This document shows positions 10,001 through 16,932 of a stretch of DNA of 64,000 nucleotides, one piece after another. How positions within the stretch are numbered: the first letter of the stretch is position 1; every line of letters starts with the position of its first letter. The stretch spans positions 62,001 through 126,000 of the forward strand of contig NZ_FNCJ01000009.1 in assembly GCF_900100735.1 (NCBI RefSeq), read 5' to 3'. The translations under genes and the position numbers were made by a program. Source of the stretch: Paraburkholderia phenazinium (lineage in GTDB: Bacteria; Pseudomonadota; Gammaproteobacteria; Burkholderiales; Burkholderiaceae). The notes under the pieces were generated by a model. That model ran no database searches and was not told the DNA's origin. It was given only the letters and a program-made list of their open reading frames with translations.

Positions 10001-11249
10001 CGATCACGTTCTGCCGGTTGGCGACGCTCGCTACCGGATTGGTACAGATGATCCAGCAGGCCTTGATCTCGCCCGCCGCCATGCGCGAGAACATATCGAT
10101 GGTCCCGTTGCCGGTTTCCGCTTTCAAGGTACCCGGTGCGATGCCCCACAAGTCCTCGACGAACGCGCGGTCTTCCTCCACTAGTATGGAGCGCTGACCA
10201 GGCAAACCCGGCCCCATGTAGCCCATTTCGCGGCCACCCATCGCGTTCGGCTGGCCCGTCAGCGAAAACGGCCCGCTGCCCGGGCGGCAGATCTTGCCCG
10301 TCGCGAGATGCAGATTGCAGATTGCGTTGGTATTCCACGTGCCGTGCGTGCTCTGGTTCAGGCCCATGGTCCAGCAGCTCAGCCACTCCGGCGCCTCGCC
10401 GATCCATTGCGCGGCGGTATGGATATCCGCCTCGGAGAGGCCCGTCAGCGCGGCCACTTTCTCAGGCGCATAGTCATCGAGGAAGGCCGGCATCTCGTCC
10501 CAGCCCTCGGTGGCGGCTGCGATGAACGCGGGGTCCGCGTGACCGTTTCGGTGCAACAGATGCAGCAGGCCGTTGAGCAGCGCGAGGTCGGTGCCCGGCT
10601 TGATCTGCAGATAGAGATTCGCCTTGTCCGCGGTCGTGGTGCGGCGCGGATCGACCACGATCAGCTTCGCGCCGGCCTTGACCCGGTCCATCATGCGCAG
10701 ATACAGGATCGGATGACAGTCGGCCATATTGGCGCCGATCACAAAGAACAGGTCGGCCTTGTCGAAGTCCTGATACGAGCCCGGCGGACCGTCGGCGCCC
10801 AGCGACAGTTTGTAGCCGCTGCCGGCACTCGCCATGCACAACCGCGAATTGGATTCGATCTGGTTGGTGCCCACGAAACCCTTGGCGAGCTTGTTGGCGA
10901 GATACTGTGCCTCGATCGACATCTGCCCGGACACGTAGAAGGCGAGCGCGTTGGGCCCGTGGCTGTCGAGCAGCGCACGCAGGCGACGGCCGGTGTCGGC
11001 AATCGCCTGATCGAGCGGCAGCGGGATCGGGTCGCCAAGACGGTCGCGCCGCTGGAAGGCGGTTTCGAGCCGGCCCGACTTGCGCAGCGCGACATGCGCC
11101 GAAGAGCCCTTGGTGCAGAGCCGCCCGAAGTTGGCGGGGTGTTCGCGGTCGCCGGCAATCTTGACGACCTGGCCGTCCTCGACCTGCAGGACCATGCCGC
11201 AGCCGACGCCGCAGTAGGGGCATACCGTCTTGACGCTGGCGCTGCTCAT
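7059..11249 (-). CDS. nasA: Fused assimilatory nitrate reductase / NADPH flavoprotein
   Basis: 1396 residues, about twice the usual NasA length. Residues 1 to about 770 are a molybdopterin nitrate reductase: C10, C13, C17 and C45 ligate the N-terminal [4Fe-4S] cluster, and the Mo-bis-MGD domains follow. After a linker containing MSRIDALVTLLGVPEMP comes a CysJ-like reductase: flavodoxin FMN domain (LLLWASQTGNIESLTESYA, STFGDGDAPDN), FAD domain (RLYSIASSP), NADPH site (MVGPGTGVAPFRGF) and the terminal RYVRDVY. The chain can therefore carry electrons from NADPH through FAD, FMN and Fe-S to molybdenum and nitrate without a separate NasB/NasC. It is the last gene of the nirB-nirD-nasA unit. Fusions of this sort are known in Burkholderia annotation. 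Confidence 0.93.
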   Translation of the reverse strand: MSSASVKTVCPYCGVGCGMVLQVEDGQVVKIAGDREHPANFGRLCTKGSSAHVALRKSGRLETAFQRRDRLGDPIPLPLDQAIADTGRRLRALLDSHGPNALAFYVSGQMSIEAQYLANKLAKGFVGTNQIESNSRLCMASAGSGYKLSLGADGPPGSYQDFDKADLFFVIGANMADCHPILYLRMMDRVKAGAKLIVVDPRRTTTADKANLYLQIKPGTDLALLNGLLHLLHRNGHADPAFIAAATEGWDEMPAFLDDYAPEKVAALTGLSEADIHTAAQWIGEAPEWLSCWTMGLNQSTHGTWNTNAICNLHLATGKICRPGSGPFSLTGQPNAMGGREMGYMGPGLPGQRSILVEEDRAFVEDLWGIAPGTLKAETGNGTIDMFSRMAAGEIKACWIICTNPVASVANRQNVIAGLQAAELVIAQDAFLDTETNRYADVLLPGALWAEAEGVMINSERNLTLMQKAIEPPGDALPDWQIIARVACAMGFAEAFSYASAEEVFAEITRASNPRTGYDLRGASYARLRETSLQWPCAPDAQHDRNPLRYLNDGVSQTLRQAPDGSRPALVFPTASGKAVFFARPHTEPAEMPVPEFPIVLNTGRLQHQWHTMTKTGKVAMLNKLNPKPFVEIHPEDAAALGIEAKDRVEVRSRRGRAVLPAVVTERVRAGSCFAPMHWNDVFGEDLCINAVTGDAVDPISQQPELKFCAVALSRVAPEPEAVPDDPEAITFGSDNPALLDAGSAGPHKERDMSRIDALVTLLGVPEMPAPQLDDAQRAYVSGFINGLRSSAAARLDGVPVLPANAPLPPATRLWFDGVLAGLYSRADASNPGLGARAAPGSDATSASGAVRIARARPKVLLLWASQTGNIESLTESYATQLMESGFEIRTCCMANYDVAALAKAQYVLLMSSTFGDGDAPDNGASFWTALQAGSAPRLDGVRYAVLAFGDPNYDQFCGHGRKLDQRLAEQGARRLLPRVDCDTEFQATADAWLERIIARIKEEDAALYEVAPQGMIPAVLPGVVPSKAHPAASRLVTNLRLNKQGAAKDTRYFSLLTADSGLEYEVGDALGVWPSNCPELVDELIGLSGLAADTAVSVSGIGEMRLADALAKHFEIARPSAEALAFIASRSRDGALGALLADERKADLKQWLWGQQLADVLHEFPVALTAPELLGMLKRLQPRLYSIASSPKAHPGEVHLTVSAVRYNNGRRQRKGVSSTFLADRAGEVSVPVYVQKSAHFRPPRNGDTPMIMVGPGTGVAPFRGFLHERLARGDAGRNWLFFGEQRAATDFYYGDELDTMRSKGLLTRLDLAFSRDQGEKIYVQDRMREHGAELWAWLEAGAHFYVCGDASRMAKDVDAALKAVVASHGGMSDEKAQEYVSGLARDKRYVRDVY

Positions 11250-11313
11250 CTCGTGATCGACCCTCTCGTGCCTTGCGGTGCCTTCTCAGGCGTTCTCAGG
11301 TGTTCTCAAGCAG

Positions 11314-11715
11314 TCATATCGCAACCCACACCTGACCGTCCCTGACCTGCGCGGCAAATGCGCTGACCGAATGCTCGGGGGCTTCAAGGCATTCGCCGGT
11401 GCGCAGATCGAAATGCTGCTTGTAGATCGGCGAGGCCACCACGATGCGCTCGCCGAGGCTGCCGATCAGCCCGCGCGAGAGCACCGCGGCCTGCGAGCAG
11501 GGATCGTAGTTGTCGATGGCGTACACCCCGCCCTCGCCGCCCCCCACCTTGAACACGGCCACCTGCTTGCCGTCGACGAGGGCGCACACTCCCGTATTCG
11601 GCACGATCTCGTCGAGCGCACAAACCGGCACCCAGTCGTGCGGATTGGCTTGCGTGCTCATGATGGATGACTCGGGTTCAGCGATGGCTGGCTCATTGTG
11701 CATATCCGCTTGCAT
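11314..11715 (-). CDS. nirD: Assimilatory nitrite reductase small subunit NirD
   Basis: About 133 residues from the ATG at 11715, which has a GAGGAG ribosome site six bases upstream and sits 10 bases after the nirB stop. A second ATG at 11661 (MSTQANPHDW) matches the usual family start but has no ribosome site. The protein has the Rieske-like fold of NirD (VCALVDGKQVAVFKV, YAIDNYDPCSQA, SPIYKQHFDLRTGECLE) without the full set of cluster ligands, as normal for this family. It partners NirB in NAD(P)H-dependent reduction of nitrite to ammonia in the cytoplasm. Confidence 0.93.
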   Translation of the reverse strand: MQADMHNEPAIAEPESSIMSTQANPHDWVPVCALDEIVPNTGVCALVDGKQVAVFKVGGGEGGVYAIDNYDPCSQAAVLSRGLIGSLGERIVVASPIYKQHFDLRTGECLEAPEHSVSAFAAQVRDGQVWVAI

Positions 11716-11725
11716 GTCGATCTCC

Positions 11726-14308
11726 TCAAACCGTCTCTGCAACCACAGGCACCGGAAAAGGTCTCGCTGACGCACGTTCTTCCAGCGTTGCGGGACGAAT
11801 CTGGCCGCGTTCCTCGACAAAGGCCACGTTCTGGTCGGCCTGATCGCTGTTGACGAAATGGCGGAAGCGCTTGCGCGTCTCGGGGTCGGTCACGGCCTTC
11901 TTCCATTCGCATTCGTACGTGTCGATCACGTTCTGCATTTCGGCTTCCAGCTCTGCAGCGAGCCCCAGCTTGTCGTGCACCACCACGTCGATCAGGTATT
12001 CCAGACCGCCTTCGAGGTTGTCGCGCCACACGCTGGTACGCTGCAGCCGGTCGGCGGTGCGCACGTAGAACATCAGGAAGCGGTCGATATAGCGCACGAG
12101 GGTCTCGCGGTCGAGATCCGCCGCCAGCAGTTCGGCATGACGCGGCTTCATGCCGCCGTTGCCGCAGACATACAGATTCCAGCCCTTCTCGGTGGCGATA
12201 ATGCCGACGTCCTTGCCCTGCGCTTCGGCGCATTCGCGGGTGCAGCCCGACACGCCGAACTTGATCTTGTGCGGCGAGCGCAGGCCTTTATAGCGGTTCT
12301 CGATGGCGACGGCGAGCCCGACCGAATCGCCGACACCATAGCGGCACCACGTCGAACCCACGCACGATTTCACGGTGCGCAACGACTTGCCGTAGGCATG
12401 GCCCGATTCGAAACCGGCCGCAATCAGTTCTTCCCAGATCAGCGGCAGCTGATCGACGCGCGCGCCGAACAGGTCGACGCGCTGGCCGCCGGTAATCTTC
12501 GTATAGAGGCCGTATTTCTTCGCCACCTGGCCCACGGCGATCAGGCCTTCCGGCGTAACCTCGCCGCCCGGCATGCGTGGCACCACCGAATAGGTGCCGT
12601 CGCGCTGGATATTGGCGAGGTAGTAGTCGTTCGAATCCTGCAGGCTCGCGTGTTCCTTCTTCAGCACGAACTCGTTCCAGCACGAGGCGAGAATGCTGGC
12701 GACCGCCGGCTTGCAGATATCGCAGCCAAGGCCGTGACCGTGCTTCTCGAGCAGCGCGCCGAAGGTCTTGATGCGCTCGACCCGCACGATGTGATGCAGT
12801 TCCTGGCGCGAATACGGAAAGTGCTCGCAGACATGGTTGTTGACGGCCAGCCCCTGCTTTTTCATTTCCGCCTTCATTACCTGGGTGACGAGCGGCACGC
12901 AGCCGCCGCAGGACGTGCCCGCGCAGGTGGCCGTCTTCAATGCGCCGATACTGGTGGCGCCTGCGCCGACCGCCGCGCAGATTTGCCCTTTGGAAACGTT
13001 GTTGCACGAGCAGATCTGCGCGCCGTCGGGCAGCGCGTCGACGCCCAACCCCGGTTTGGCCTTGCCGTCGCTGGCCGGCAGGATCAGGAATTCCGGCGCC
13101 TCCGGCAACTCGATGCGGTTCAGCATCATCTGCAGCAGCGTGCCGTATTCGGTGGCGTCGCCCACCATCACCGCGCCGAGCAGTTGCTTGCCGCAGTCGG
13201 ACACCACCAGCTTCTTGTAGACCTGCTTGCGTTCGTCGCTGAACTGGTAGGCGCGGCTGCCCGGCGTCTTGCCGTGCGCGTCGCCAATGCTCGCCACGTC
13301 CACGCCCATCAGCTTGAGCTTGGTGCTCATATCCGCACCGGCAAAGCCAGCCTCGGCGCCGAGCAACTGTTTGGCTGCAATGCGCGCCATTTCGTATCCC
13401 GGCGCGACCAGCCCATACACCATGCCGTTCCATGCGGCGCATTCGCCGATCGCGTAGATGTCGGGGTCGCTGGTGCGGCAGGTCGCGTCGATTGCAATGC
13501 CGCCGCGCGGTCCCAGTTCCAGTCCGCAAGCGCGGGCAATCTCATCGCGCGGCCGGATGCCGGCGGAAAACACGATCATGTCGGTGTCGAGATGCGTGCC
13601 GTCGGCAAACTGCATGCGATGCGTACCGGTCTCGCCATCGACGATCGCGAGCGTCTCTTTGCCCGTGTGGACCTGCACGCCGAGTTCCTCGATCTTGCTG
13701 CGCAGTACCCGGCCACCGCCTTCGTCGATCTGCACCGCCATCAGGCGCGGCGCAAACTCGACCACATGCGCGGCGAGCCCCATATCGAGCAGCGCCTTTG
13801 CGCATTCGAGCCCCAGCAGGCCGCCACCCACCACCACGCCCGTCCTGGCGCGCGCGCCGCAGGCCTGCATGGCTTCGAGATCTTCGATGGTACGGTATAC
13901 AAAGCAGTCCTGACGATCGTTGCCTGCAATCGACGGCACAAACGGCGTCGAGCCGGTGGCAAGCACCAGCTTGTCGTACGAAAGCGTTTCGCCGCTCGAG
14001 ATGCTCACGGTGCGCGCGGCGCGGTCGATCGCCACGGCCTTCGCGTTGAGCTTGAGCAGCAGGTTCTCGCGCTCGAAGAAGCCGGGCTTCACAAGCGACA
14101 GGTCGTCGGCGGACTTGCCGGAAAAGAATTCGGACAGGTGAACGCGGTCGTATGCCGGACGTGGCTCTTCGCACAGCACGCTCACGTGCAGCCTGGACCC
14201 CGCCTCGTCCACGAGACATTCGAGGAGCTTGTGCCCCACCATCCCGTGACCGATCACGACAACGTTCATGACAGGGGTTTCATCCGTTTCCAGCTCGGTT
14301 CGCGACAT
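11726..14308 (-). CDS. nirB: Assimilatory nitrite reductase large subunit NirB
   Basis: About 860 residues from ATG 14308; the internal ATG at 14269 (MNVVVIGHGMVGHK) would give 847, the length of E. coli NirB, and cannot be excluded. Domains in order: FAD/NAD(P)H oxidoreductase (VVVIGHGMVGHKLLE, VVVGGGLLGLECAKA), a BFD-like [2Fe-2S] domain with CSCNNVSKGQIC and CAGTSCGGC, then ferredoxin-like and siroheme/[4Fe-4S] domains (SCVGSTWCRYG, GVSGCTRECAEAQGKD). It carries six electrons from NAD(P)H to nitrite. Transcribed from a sigma-54 promoter through a hairpin leader; nirD and nasA follow in the same direction. Confidence 0.95.
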   Translation of the reverse strand: MSRTELETDETPVMNVVVIGHGMVGHKLLECLVDEAGSRLHVSVLCEEPRPAYDRVHLSEFFSGKSADDLSLVKPGFFERENLLLKLNAKAVAIDRAARTVSISSGETLSYDKLVLATGSTPFVPSIAGNDRQDCFVYRTIEDLEAMQACGARARTGVVVGGGLLGLECAKALLDMGLAAHVVEFAPRLMAVQIDEGGGRVLRSKIEELGVQVHTGKETLAIVDGETGTHRMQFADGTHLDTDMIVFSAGIRPRDEIARACGLELGPRGGIAIDATCRTSDPDIYAIGECAAWNGMVYGLVAPGYEMARIAAKQLLGAEAGFAGADMSTKLKLMGVDVASIGDAHGKTPGSRAYQFSDERKQVYKKLVVSDCGKQLLGAVMVGDATEYGTLLQMMLNRIELPEAPEFLILPASDGKAKPGLGVDALPDGAQICSCNNVSKGQICAAVGAGATSIGALKTATCAGTSCGGCVPLVTQVMKAEMKKQGLAVNNHVCEHFPYSRQELHHIVRVERIKTFGALLEKHGHGLGCDICKPAVASILASCWNEFVLKKEHASLQDSNDYYLANIQRDGTYSVVPRMPGGEVTPEGLIAVGQVAKKYGLYTKITGGQRVDLFGARVDQLPLIWEELIAAGFESGHAYGKSLRTVKSCVGSTWCRYGVGDSVGLAVAIENRYKGLRSPHKIKFGVSGCTRECAEAQGKDVGIIATEKGWNLYVCGNGGMKPRHAELLAADLDRETLVRYIDRFLMFYVRTADRLQRTSVWRDNLEGGLEYLIDVVVHDKLGLAAELEAEMQNVIDTYECEWKKAVTDPETRKRFRHFVNSDQADQNVAFVEERGQIRPATLEERASARPFPVPVVAETV

Positions 14309-14325
14309 GATTTTCGTCCGGCAAA

Positions 14326-14378
14326 TAAAAAGGCGTCCCGCGGATCCAGTCGTCTGGTGACTGAATTCGGGGGACGCC
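14326..14378 (-). terminator. Leader terminator/attenuator of nirB
   Basis: In the nirB transcript an 8-bp stem GGCGTCCC/GGGACGCC (arms at 14371-14378 and 14332-14339) with inner pairing CAGTC/GACTG is followed by TTTTTATTT, immediately before the nirB start. It is an intrinsic terminator in the 5' leader. The upstream arm is preceded by GGACAACG, which is identical in the narK leader. This is the layout of ANTAR (NasT/NasR) antitermination leaders. Confidence 0.8.
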
Positions 14379-14423
14379 GTTGTCCAAAAGCCCGTAATCT
14401 GAGGAGTGACTTTTGCTGCAGTA

Positions 14424-14450
14424 CCGGCCGGATCGTCGTTGATCCGCCGG
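14424..14450 (-). promoter_or_regulatory. Hairpin with hexanucleotide loop, candidate ANTAR-protein target
   Basis: The RNA strand forms a ten-pair stem with one bulged base (CCGGC+GGATC against GATCC+GCCGG) closed by the six-base loop AACGAC. ANTAR regulators such as NasT/NasR are known to bind paired hairpins whose hexaloops have A at position 1 and G at position 4; both are present. It lies between the sigma-54 promoter and the leader terminator. Confidence 0.6.
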
Positions 14451-14459
14451 GTCTCTTTA

Positions 14460-14475
14460 TGCAAAGGCTGTGCCA
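14460..14475 (-). promoter_or_regulatory. Sigma-54 promoter of nirB
   Basis: On the minus strand the sequence reads TGGCACAGCCTTTGCA, a near-exact -24/-12 element (consensus TGGCAC-N5-TTGCW) with correct GG-to-GC spacing. It lies about 150 bases upstream of the nirB start, leaving room for the regulatory leader. Confidence 0.85.
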
Positions 14476-14571
14476 TCCGAGGCATCTTCCGCAACGGCCC
14501 ACGCAGCGGGCTTCGTGCGATTGCCAGGCGCTAGCGGCACGCCAGGTGGCGATGCATTTTGATGCGGCATG

Positions 14572-14586
14572 GCACAACGGTGGTGC
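14572..14586 (-). promoter_or_regulatory. Candidate NtrC enhancer site for nirB
   Basis: The plus strand reads GCACAACGGTGGTGC, which is GCACA-N5-GGTGC and close to the NtrC dyad GCACC-N5-GGTGC. It is about 100 bases upstream of the -24 element, a normal enhancer distance for sigma-54 promoters. Confidence 0.55.
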
Positions 14587-14633
14587 GGCGCAGCACAGCG
14601 TGCGTGCAGCGCGTCTGATGCAAGACGCCCCGA

Positions 14634-16034
14634 TCACACTCCGCTATCCGCCCGCACACCTGCGGCCGAAATCGGATGCGCCACCACCAGCGGCTCGGCA
14701 GGCAGCGCCCACTTGAGCCAGCGGGCACGATGCAGCGCCACGAGTGCGAAGGCAAACGCCGACAGCACGCCGAAGGTGGCAAAGCCCATCTGATAGCTGC
14801 CGGTGCTTTCCTTGGCGATGCCCATGATCACCGGCAAATAGAATCCGCCGATGCCACCAGCCGCGCCGATGATGCCCGACATCAGGCCGGTCTTGCCTTT
14901 CCAGCGTTGCGGCACGAGCTGGAAGGTCGCGCCGTTGCCGAGTCCGAAGCACAGGTAGGTCGCCACCAGCAAGGCAATGCCGGCCGGCAGCGGCGGCATC
15001 CATGCGGCAAAGGCGAAGTCGCACAGCGAAGTGCCGGCAAGCAGCAGCACCAGCGCCCGCACCCCGGAGATGCGGTCGGCGATCAGACCGCCGATCGGCC
15101 GCACGAGCGCGCCGGTGAAAGCAAGCAGCGACATGAACAGCCCCGCTTCGAGCTTCGGCAACTGATACAGCGAAACCAGCAGCGTCGTCACATACGAGGA
15201 CATGCCGACGAAGCCGCCAAACGTGATGCTATAGATGAGCATGACGACCCACGTATCGCTTTCTGCGAGCACGCTGCGATAGTGCTTCGGCAGCACGGCG
15301 ATGGCGAGCAGCGCGCCGAGCACCGGCAACAGCAGCACCCCCGTCTTGCCGCCGCCGAAGACGCCCGCATGCACGGCCAGCACGAGAGCGATCAAACCGG
15401 CGAGCGTGATGCAGAAGCTGCGCAAGGCGCGCGGCGCGCTGCCCGATTTCGGCCCGAGGTCTTTGGCCCAGAAGAACAGTGCCACCGCGGCCAACGCCAG
15501 CAGCGGCAGTGCGGCGCCCGCGGCTTTGGCCCAGCCGAAGTGGTCGGCGATACTGGGAAACATGAAGCCGTCGAGCACCGCGCCGATGTTGCCGGCGGCG
15601 GCGAGACCGAGCACGAGGCCCTGCACCTTGGGCGGATAGTTGCTGCCGGCCATCGGCAAGGCCACCGCGAAACTGGCGCCGCCCACGCCGAGAAACACGC
15701 CCAGCACCAGCAACGTCACATAGGATGGCGCGACCGGCGACAACAGCAGGACAACTGACGGTATCGCCGAGAGCGCCACGCCGAGCAAGGCGATGCGCCG
15801 CCCGTCATAGGCCTGGTACAGATTGCCGAGCGTCACCCGCAGGATGGCCGCACCCAGCACCGGCACCGCGACGAGAAAGCCGAGCTCGGCCGGCGACATC
15901 GCGATGTCCTTGTGGATGAACGGGGCCAGCGGGCCGAACATCACCCACACGGTAAACCCGGTATCGAAGTACAGAAAGCACGCCAGCAACGCGCGCCAGT
16001 TGCCGCTTTTCAGCGAATTCAATAGATGTTTCAT
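14634..16034 (-). CDS. narK: Nitrate/nitrite transporter NarK-type (MFS)
   Basis: About 466 residues from ATG 16034 (MKHLLNSLKSGNWRALLACF); longer in-frame starts add an Arg/Ser-rich extension unlike the family. The protein has about 12 membrane segments and the nitrate-porter signature blocks FDTGFTVWVMFGPLAPF in TM1 and GGASFAVALPMAGSNYPP in TM5, including the conserved arginine region in AAILRVTLGNLYQAYDGRR. It imports nitrate (or exchanges nitrate and nitrite) across the inner membrane. It has its own sigma-54 promoter and leader and sits 325 bases upstream of nirB in the same direction, supplying substrate for NasA and NirBD. Confidence 0.92.
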   Translation of the reverse strand: MKHLLNSLKSGNWRALLACFLYFDTGFTVWVMFGPLAPFIHKDIAMSPAELGFLVAVPVLGAAILRVTLGNLYQAYDGRRIALLGVALSAIPSVVLLLSPVAPSYVTLLVLGVFLGVGGASFAVALPMAGSNYPPKVQGLVLGLAAAGNIGAVLDGFMFPSIADHFGWAKAAGAALPLLALAAVALFFWAKDLGPKSGSAPRALRSFCITLAGLIALVLAVHAGVFGGGKTGVLLLPVLGALLAIAVLPKHYRSVLAESDTWVVMLIYSITFGGFVGMSSYVTTLLVSLYQLPKLEAGLFMSLLAFTGALVRPIGGLIADRISGVRALVLLLAGTSLCDFAFAAWMPPLPAGIALLVATYLCFGLGNGATFQLVPQRWKGKTGLMSGIIGAAGGIGGFYLPVIMGIAKESTGSYQMGFATFGVLSAFAFALVALHRARWLKWALPAEPLVVAHPISAAGVRADSGV

Positions 16035-16242
16035 GGGTCGCTCTCGCAGGGTAAAAACTATTGAAGCGCGCGCTCGGCGCGCCATTGCTGGCCTTGAACG
16101 GCTGCGCCGCCAGCGCGATGAACTGCTGGATGCGTTCATCGGCCTTGCGGCTGCCGAAGTAGACCTCGCGCAGCGCCGCGGAGAACTCACCGATGATCTG
16201 TCCGGAGACGGCATCGGAGCTGCTATGGGTCTGCTGTTTCAT
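15805..16242 (-). CDS. Possible small leader ORF ahead of narK
   Basis: Between the leader terminator and the narK start a reading frame opens at ATG 16242 with a distant AAGGTGA upstream and encodes MKQQTHSSSDAVSGQIIGEF and on. The first about 65 codons have normal-looking amino acid composition, but the frame continues about 230 bases into narK in another frame, so the annotated end is unlikely to be meaningful. It could be a short translated leader that lost its own stop, or a non-coding coincidence. Confidence 0.25.
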   Translation of the reverse strand: MKQQTHSSSDAVSGQIIGEFSAALREVYFGSRKADERIQQFIALAAQPFKASNGAPSARFNSFYPARATHETSIEFAEKRQLARVAGVLSVLRYRVYRVGDVRPAGPVHPQGHRDVAGRARLSRRGAGAGCGHPAGDARQSVPGL

Positions 16243-16282
16243 CGTGAACGTGACTCACCTTGCACGGCGCAAAATGGAGCGC

Positions 16283-16350
16283 AAAAAAAAAGCGTCCCGA
16301 GTGCCTGGCGCGCCCCGATTGCTCGGATGGCCGCTAGGTACTCGGGACGC
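16283..16350 (-). terminator. Leader terminator/attenuator of narK
   Basis: The transcript forms an 11-bp stem GCGTCCCGAGT/ACTCGGGACGC (arms at 16340-16350 and 16292-16302) followed by nine T residues. It is a strong intrinsic terminator inside the 5' leader of narK. The flanking 15 bases GGGACGCCGTTGTCC (plus strand 16344-16358) are identical to those at 14371-14385 in the nirB leader, so both leaders should respond to the same antiterminator. Confidence 0.85.
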
Positions 16351-16432
16351 CGTTGTCCCTGCGGGTCGCTGCGATGAGCAACCCCTCAAGAGTCGATACG
16401 TTGAGGCCGCCGTTGGCCTCGCTGCGTTGCAA

Positions 16433-16448
16433 TGCAATAGCTATGCCA
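16433..16448 (-). promoter_or_regulatory. Sigma-54 promoter of narK
   Basis: On the minus strand the sequence reads TGGCATAGCTATTGCA, a good -24/-12 element with correct spacing. It lies about 85 bases before the terminator stem and about 400 bases before narK. Confidence 0.85.
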
Positions 16449-16674
16449 CGTGAGCGCGAGGCGTGCCCGCGCAGCGCTGGCGAGGGGCGCTGCAGATCCC
16501 CTTCTCGTCGCGGCAAAACGCAGCGGGGTAAGGCTGGATAAGGCCGGGCGCCCTGTCGCTACGAGCTTTTGACGAGGCCATTCAGGCGCGAAGGTATCGC
16601 CCGGCGAGATCGTCACAGCCGCTCGCGGAGGGTTTGGGCAAGCGCCGTTGCGGCGCGACGTGAATTGAGTTGGT

Positions 16675-16707
16675 GCAATTTTCTGGTGCGTCGCACCATG
16701 TTATTGC
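16675..16707 (-). promoter_or_regulatory. Pair of candidate NtrC enhancer sites for narK
   Basis: Two dyads occur close together: GCAATTTTCTGGTGC at 16675-16689 and GCACCATGTTATTGC at 16693-16707. Both fit GCAnn-N5-GGTGC on one strand or the other, and their centres are 18 bases apart. They lie about 230-260 bases upstream of the narK -24 element. Paired NtrC dyads are typical of strong sigma-54 enhancers. Confidence 0.55.
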
Positions 16708-16805
16708 ACCGCCTCCAGCGCCTGTGCGATAGCAGCGCGCCAGCAAGGTTGCCGGTGACGCGGTAACATCCGGATTCGCGTTTAAGCGCCTGCTGCGTAG
16801 CGTCA

Positions 16806-16841
16806 GGGTCCAGCGCGAGCTAATAACTGAGCGCTGGACCC
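16806..16841. promoter_or_regulatory. Perfect 11-bp inverted repeat upstream of the DHA2 exporter
   Basis: GGGTCCAGCGC and GCGCTGGACCC are separated by 14 bases. No T-run follows on either strand, so it is more likely an operator or an mRNA structure than a terminator. It ends about 90 bases before the exporter start. The rest of 16449-16932 beyond this and the NtrC-like sites shows no gene. Confidence 0.5.
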
Positions 16842-16932
16842 GGCATCGAACCGGCCGCGCCAACGGCTTCATCCCCTGCCATACGTTCGCGCGGCGCCGA
16901 GAAGCCGCACGGGCTCTCTCTAAAGCGACGGC

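Noticed and set aside
11858..14716. A 952-codon open frame antisense to nirB
   Set aside because: It mirrors nirB codon for codon, is His/Ala/Arg-rich and has no family resemblance; GC-rich genes commonly leave their antisense frame open.
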